In this document: positions 5,949-9,851 of the stretch, piece by piece
Numbering within the stretch: position 1 is the stretch's first letter
Layout: each line of letters begins with the position of its first letter
Program-made: the position numbers and the translations under genes
Source: Anaerolineae bacterium
GTDB lineage: Bacteria; Chloroflexota; Anaerolineae; J102
Reading direction: 5' to 3'
NCBI GenBank assembly: GCA_026992375.1
Contig: JALXAF010000506.1
Coordinates: 1 to 9,851 of the forward strand
DNA length: 9,851 nucleotides
The notes under the pieces: model-generated
The model's input: only the letters and a program-made list of their open reading frames with translations
The model's database searches: none
Told to the model about the DNA's origin: nothing

Positions 5949-8429
5949 ATGTCCAAACGTCGTTTTTGGATGCTGCTCAGCATCTTTGTGCTGGCAGCCG
6001 TGGTTCTGGCCGCTTGTGGCGGTGGCGGAGCAGCCACCGAAGCGCCCAAGCCCACTGCCGCGCCTGCTGAACCCACCAAAGCTCCTGAAGCCACCAAGGC
6101 TCCCGAACCCACCAAAGCCCCTGAACCCACCAAGGCGCCCGAGGTGAAGAAGATCGTCGTCGGCACCAACGCCGAATATCCGCCCTTCGAATTTGTGGAT
6201 GAGAATGGCGACATCCAGGGCTTCGACATCGACCTGATGAAGGCCATCGGCAAGGCTGCAGGCTTCGAGCCCGAATTCGTCAACACCCGCTGGGACGGCA
6301 TCTTCGTGGCGCTGGCCAGCGGCGAGTTCGATGCAGTCATCTCCGCCGCCACCATCACCGACGAGCGCAAGCAGACCGTCGACTTCAGCGATCCCTACTT
6401 CAACGCCGGTCAGGTGCTGGCTGTGAAGAAGGGCAGCGACATCAAGAGCCCGGATGATCTGGCTGGCAAGAAGGTGGGCGTGCAGCTCGGCACCACCGGC
6501 GACATCTGGGCCACCGATAACACCGACGCCGAAGTCGTGCGCTACGATGAGATCACCCTGGCCATGCAGGCCCTGGCCAACGGCGATGTGGACGCCGTCA
6601 TCAACGATGCGCCCACCACCGCAGACATGATCAAAGCCAACCCCGAATGGAACGTCGAGATCGTAGCTGGCCCCTTCACCGAGGAATACTACGGCATCGC
6701 CGTGCGCAAGGACGCTCCCGATGTCCTGTCCGCCATCAACAAAGGCTTGGCCGCTGTGAAAGACTCGGGCGAATATGACGAGATCTACAGCAAGTGGTTC
6801 GGCGCGCCGCCGCAGGCGGGCGAAGGCGAAGAAGGCAAGGGCGAGGAAGAAATGGTCGCGGGCGAGACCGAAGAGAACGGTCTGCTCACCATCAGCGCCC
6901 CTTGCAAGAACAACATCATCAAGCAGATCAAGGCCGTGGATGACATGACCGTCAAATTCGAGCTGTGCAAGCCCGATCCTGCGTTCCTGGCCAAGGTCTC
7001 CTTCACCCCATTCTTCATCCAGCCCCGCGAGTGGATCGAGAAGACGGGCGGCACCGGCGAACTTCTGGAGCACCCCATCGGCACCGGCCCCTACATGTTG
7101 GACTCCTGGAACCGGGGTGACAGCATCATCTTCAAGCGCTTCGACGACTACTTCGGTGACAAGGCCAAGACCGAAACCCTGGTCTTCCGCTGGGCCACTG
7201 AAGGCGCTGCTCGCCTGCTGGAGCTGCAATCTGGCAACGCGGATTACATCACCAAGCTCAGCCCCGATGACTACGAGACGGTCGAGAATGATCCCAACCT
7301 GCAATTCCTGCCTGTGCCCAATCCCAACGTCCTCTACTTGGCTATGACCAACACCTTCAAGCCCTGGGACGACGTGAACGTGCGCAAGGCCATTGCCATG
7401 GGCATCGACCGCCAGCGCATCGTGGATAACTTCTATCCCGATGGCTCCGAGGTCGCTTCTCACTTCACCCCCTGCTCCATCCCCAATGGCTGCGTGGGCG
7501 ATCCCTGGTACGACTTCAATCCCGACGAAGCCAACAAACTGTTGGACGAGGCGGGCCTGACCAAGGACGAGAACGGCATCCGCTTCAAGACCAAGATCTT
7601 CTACCGCGACGTCTTCCGCGTGTACCTGCCCGAGCCCGGCCTGGTGGCTGTGGACATCCAGAATCAGCTCAAAGAGAATCTGGGCATCGACGCCGAGGTC
7701 GTGGTCATGGAGTCGGGTGACTTCATCGCCAAGTCCACTGCGGGCGAACTGGACGGCCTCTATCTGCTGGGTTGGGGCGCTGACTACCTGCACGTGACCA
7801 ACTTCCTTGACTTCCACTTCAGCCGCAACAATCCTCAGTTCGGCACCCCCTATCCCGAGATCTACGAGACTCTGGAGAAAGCATCGGTCATCGCCGATCC
7901 CAAGGAAGCTGAGCCGCTGTACGAGAAGGCCAACAACGCCATCCGCGAGCTGGTGCCCATGGTTCCCATCGCCCATGGCGCCGCTGCTGACGCCGCTCTG
8001 GCCGACGTGCAAAACGCCAAGGCCGCGGTGCTCGGCCCGCCAGACCTGTGGACCTTCGTCCCCGGCGACCGCGACACCCTGGTCTACATGAAGGCCGCGG
8101 AACCCATCAGCCTCTACTGCATGGATGAAACCGACGGCGAATCCCTGGACGCCTGCAAGATGGTGACCGAGGGCCTGTACAAGTACAACGCCGACGGCGA
8201 AGCCGTGCCCACCCTGGCCACCAAGTGTGAAGCCAATGCGGACTCCACCGAGTGGACCTGCTACCTGCGCGAGGGCGTCAAATTCCACGACGGCTCCACC
8301 CTGGACGCCAACGACGTCGTTCGCTCCTGGGATGCTGGCCTAAACGCCATCAGCCCCTATCACAAGGGCAACACGGGCGCATTCGAATATCCCGCCTACC
8401 TCTTCGGTTTGATGAATGCTGAAGACTAA
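5949..8429 (+). CDS. Fused ABC substrate-binding lipoprotein: SBP_bac_3 domain plus circularly permuted SBP_bac_5 domain
   Basis: This 826-residue lipoprotein has lipobox LAAC (Cys23) and a linker of EPTKAP units. Residues 69-284 form a complete amino-acid-type SBP_bac_3 domain: VGTNAEYPPFEFVDENG, GFDIDLM, then ITDERKQTVDFSDPY with the carboxylate-binding Arg140, and Asp220 in the usual amino-group position. A Glu/Gly-rich stretch (285-311) leads into a peptide-type SBP_bac_5 domain in permuted order. Its middle and C-terminal blocks come first: VDDMTVKFELCKPDPAFLAK (330-349), HPIGTGPYML, VRKAIAMGIDRQRIV, VPMVPIAHG. The normal N-terminal block comes last: DTLVYMKAAEP, EGLYKY, LREGVKFHDGSTLDANDV (773-790). 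Eight cysteines in the second domain could form disulfides. The ATG at 5949 has AAAGGAGG 8 bases upstream. A dppB gene follows, so peptide or amino-acid import is likely; the true ligand is unknown. Confidence 0.9.
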   Translation: MSKRRFWMLLSIFVLAAVVLAACGGGGAATEAPKPTAAPAEPTKAPEATKAPEPTKAPEPTKAPEVKKIVVGTNAEYPPFEFVDENGDIQGFDIDLMKAIGKAAGFEPEFVNTRWDGIFVALASGEFDAVISAATITDERKQTVDFSDPYFNAGQVLAVKKGSDIKSPDDLAGKKVGVQLGTTGDIWATDNTDAEVVRYDEITLAMQALANGDVDAVINDAPTTADMIKANPEWNVEIVAGPFTEEYYGIAVRKDAPDVLSAINKGLAAVKDSGEYDEIYSKWFGAPPQAGEGEEGKGEEEMVAGETEENGLLTISAPCKNNIIKQIKAVDDMTVKFELCKPDPAFLAKVSFTPFFIQPREWIEKTGGTGELLEHPIGTGPYMLDSWNRGDSIIFKRFDDYFGDKAKTETLVFRWATEGAARLLELQSGNADYITKLSPDDYETVENDPNLQFLPVPNPNVLYLAMTNTFKPWDDVNVRKAIAMGIDRQRIVDNFYPDGSEVASHFTPCSIPNGCVGDPWYDFNPDEANKLLDEAGLTKDENGIRFKTKIFYRDVFRVYLPEPGLVAVDIQNQLKENLGIDAEVVVMESGDFIAKSTAGELDGLYLLGWGADYLHVTNFLDFHFSRNNPQFGTPYPEIYETLEKASVIADPKEAEPLYEKANNAIRELVPMVPIAHGAAADAALADVQNAKAAVLGPPDLWTFVPGDRDTLVYMKAAEPISLYCMDETDGESLDACKMVTEGLYKYNADGEAVPTLATKCEANADSTEWTCYLREGVKFHDGSTLDANDVVRSWDAGLNAISPYHKGNTGAFEYPAYLFGLMNAED
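6069..6140 (+). repeat. Four 18-bp tandem repeats encoding EPTKAP
   Basis: Four in-frame 18-bp units encode EPTKAP, EATKAP, EPTKAP, EPTKAP (residues 41-64). The first codes as GAACCCACCAAAGCTCCT and the others differ by a few, mostly silent, bases. They form the flexible tether between the lipid-anchored Cys23 and the first binding domain. Repeat number probably varies between relatives by slippage. Confidence 0.85.
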
Positions 8430-8455
8430 AGCGGACGTTCGCTGCTCCTGATCTC

Positions 8456-8505
8456 TTCATGCGGGATGGCCCCGGTCGCACGATCGGGTTGTCATCCCGC
8501 ATGAA
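8456..8505 (+). other. Strong stem-loop between the binding-protein gene and dppB
   Basis: TTCATGCGGGATG (8456-8468) and CATCCCGCATGAA (8493-8505) form a perfect 13-bp stem. An inner stem CCCGGTC/GATCGGG (8471-8477 with 8482-8488, one G-U) closes a GCAC loop. No T-run follows, so it is more likely a stabilising or partly terminating hairpin that lets the binding protein be made in excess over the permease. The phnD-phnC gap has an equivalent structure with unrelated sequence. Confidence 0.8.
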
Positions 8506-8577
8506 TTATGCACATCCACCATCCCTTGCATCGCAATGCCAAAGTCTGAAAAATAACTCTGGTCTCGGATTAAAACT

Positions 8578-9657
8578 ATGATCAAATACATCACTCGTCG
8601 CCTGATTTATTCATTACCGGTGCTCTTTGGCGTGCTTTTGGTCACCTTTGTGCTGGCTCGGGCTGTGCCTGGCGACCCGTGCAAGTCTATTTTGGGCGAA
8701 AAAGCGACGCAGGAAGTCTGCGATCGCTTCATCCATGAGAAGGGATTGGACAAACCGGTTTATCAACAGTTCTACATTTACGTGAAAGATCTGGCCAAGG
8801 GGGATTTGGGCGAATCCATTCGATTCCATCGCCCCATCTCCCAGATTTTGGTGGAGCGCCTGCCCACCACCGTTGAATTGGGGTTCTTTGCCTTGCTATT
8901 GGCCACACTGGTGGGAATTCCGTTAGGGATGTTTTCGGCTCTGCGGCATAATTCAATGTTCGATGTGGGCACCATGGTTTTCGCCAATGTCGGCGTTTCC
9001 ATGCCCGTCTTTTGGCTGGGCCTGATGCTGATGTATATCTTCGCCCTGGTGCTCAAGGGCACGCCGCTGGCCTTACCCCCATCGGGAAGGCTGTCTCCGG
9101 GCGTGGTGTCGATCCCCTTCTACGAAGTCTGGGGCTGGTATCCGGAGGATGCTAAAGATGTGCCCCAAATGCTGCAATTTTTCTCAAATCTCTATATCTT
9201 CAATTCAATTATTACGTTCGAGTGGGAAGTGCTAAGAGACGCCGCCCGTCATCTCATCCTGCCTTCGGTGGCGCTGGCGACCATTCCCATGGCCATCATC
9301 GCCCGCATGACTCGCTCCAGCATGTTGCAGGTGACGGGCATGGATTATGTGCGAACGGCCCGGGCCAAAGGCATGAGCGAGCGCGCAGTGGTGCTGCGAC
9401 ACATCTTTCGCAACGCCTTGCTGCCCCTGGTGACAGTCATCGGCCTGCAATTGGGCGTCATCTTCAGCGGGGCCATCCTCACCGAAACCATTTTCAGCCT
9501 GGCGGGCGTGGGCCGCACTCTGTTCGAGGCCATCACCTCCCGAGACTACCCGGTCATTCAGGGATTTACCGTCGTCATTGCAGTGGGCTACATTCTTCTC
9601 AATCTCTTCGTCGATCTCTCTTACGGTTTTCTCGATCCGCGCATCCGCATCGAATAA
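8578..9657 (+). CDS. dppB: Peptide-type ABC transporter permease (DppB/OppB family)
   Basis: This 359-residue inner-membrane protein is one half of a dipeptide/oligopeptide importer channel. It starts with the family signature MIKYITRRLIYSLPVLFGV and RAVPGDPC, has GLDKPVYQQFYIYV and KGDLGESIRFHRPI in the first extracytoplasmic region, and carries the ATPase-contact loop DYVRTARAKGMSERAVVLRHIFRNALLP (256-283) followed by the last membrane segments and FLDPRIR at the C terminus. It is somewhat longer than typical DppB (about 310-340), with extra residues at roughly 160-215 between membrane segments. Cys35 and Cys48 in the exported loop may pair. The ATG at 8578 has only a weak upstream GGA, so translation may be low. 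It lies 148 bp after the fused binding protein, with a stem-loop between. A dppC partner is not in the window. Confidence 0.93.
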   Translation: MIKYITRRLIYSLPVLFGVLLVTFVLARAVPGDPCKSILGEKATQEVCDRFIHEKGLDKPVYQQFYIYVKDLAKGDLGESIRFHRPISQILVERLPTTVELGFFALLLATLVGIPLGMFSALRHNSMFDVGTMVFANVGVSMPVFWLGLMLMYIFALVLKGTPLALPPSGRLSPGVVSIPFYEVWGWYPEDAKDVPQMLQFFSNLYIFNSIITFEWEVLRDAARHLILPSVALATIPMAIIARMTRSSMLQVTGMDYVRTARAKGMSERAVVLRHIFRNALLPLVTVIGLQLGVIFSGAILTETIFSLAGVGRTLFEAITSRDYPVIQGFTVVIAVGYILLNLFVDLSYGFLDPRIRIE

Positions 9658-9811
9658 GTAACTATACGCGTACCCTCTCATAGCAAGGCAAAAACCACGA
9701 AGACACGACGACACGAAGGCACGAAGGGGAAATAATAAGGTTTTCTTCGTGGCTTCGTTCCTTCGAGCCTTCGTGGCAGAACATTTTGCAGGATACCTGT
9801 ATATAGTTACT
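9657..9811 (+). repeat. Fold-back repeat element B, copy 2 (MITE-like)
   Basis: Perfect 10-bp terminal inverted repeats AGTAACTATA (9657-9666) and TATAGTTACT (9802-9811) bound an imperfect fold-back. The left arm holds CCACGAAGACACGACG and related CACGAAGG units (9695-9727); the right arm holds CTTCGTGGCTTCGTTCC and CCTTCGTGGC. It matches the element at 681-835 in orientation, length and spacing. Its first base is the last base of the dppB stop codon, so it sits immediately behind the gene and would separate dppB from any following dppC. Confidence 0.8.
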
Positions 9812-9851
9812 CGACGAGTAAAGCAATATCGCACACAAAGCCGCCAACATT

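Noticed and set aside
5931..8288. A 785-codon open frame on the minus strand opposite the fused binding protein
   Set aside because: Composition (Val, Gly, His, Asp runs) and lack of domains mark it as a shadow of third-position G/C bias in the real gene.
8526..8554. A promoter directly upstream of dppB (TTGCAT with an A-rich -10)
   Set aside because: The -10 candidates (AAAAAT, AAATAA) match poorly, and the gene is adequately explained as part of the upstream operon.

Overview
The window looks like a piece of a Chloroflexota chromosome (Anaerolineae/Caldilineae-like). This placement is inferred from G/C-rich codon use, lipoproteins with Thr/Pro/Lys/Ala-rich linkers, a circularly permuted DppA-like binding protein of a type I associate from memory with Chloroflexota, and many palindromic intergenic repeats. 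No marker gene is present, so the assignment is tentative. All recognisable genes are on the + strand and all encode ABC importer parts. There is no rRNA, tRNA, CRISPR array or transposase.

Region 1 (1-896) has no credible gene. It holds a hairpin-mosaic repeat (A, 132-253), several small hairpins, a possible promoter (558-586) and a roughly 155-bp fold-back element (B, 681-835).

Region 2 (897-5292) is a phosphonate/phosphite/phosphate-type importer operon in the order phnD (binding lipoprotein), phnC (ATPase), phnE (permease). A strong stem-loop sits between phnD and phnC. PhnE is a single 863-residue chain with two complete permease halves, each with an Ig-like insert between its first and second membrane segments, and an extra N-terminal membrane module. 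No phosphonate-degrading enzyme is in view, so the ligand is open.

Region 3 (5293-5948) is intergenic. It contains an inverted second copy of repeat A flanked by two direct copies of a perfect 15-bp-arm palindrome (C), then a consensus sigma-70 type promoter (TTGACA, 18 bp, TATAAT) and a leader of about 190 nt with possible structure.

Region 4 (5949-9657) starts a second importer operon. The first gene encodes an unusual 826-residue lipoprotein: a complete amino-acid-type binding domain (SBP_bac_3) fused to a circularly permuted peptide-type binding domain (SBP_bac_5). After another strong stem-loop comes a DppB-type permease. The remaining permease and ATPases, if present, lie beyond the window. 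A second copy of element B (9657-9811) begins at the dppB stop codon.

Most worth following up are the fused, permuted binding protein, the double PhnE with its repeated extracytoplasmic inserts, the pair of stem-loops that each follow a binding-protein gene, and the three repeat families, two of which show base-pair-preserving differences.
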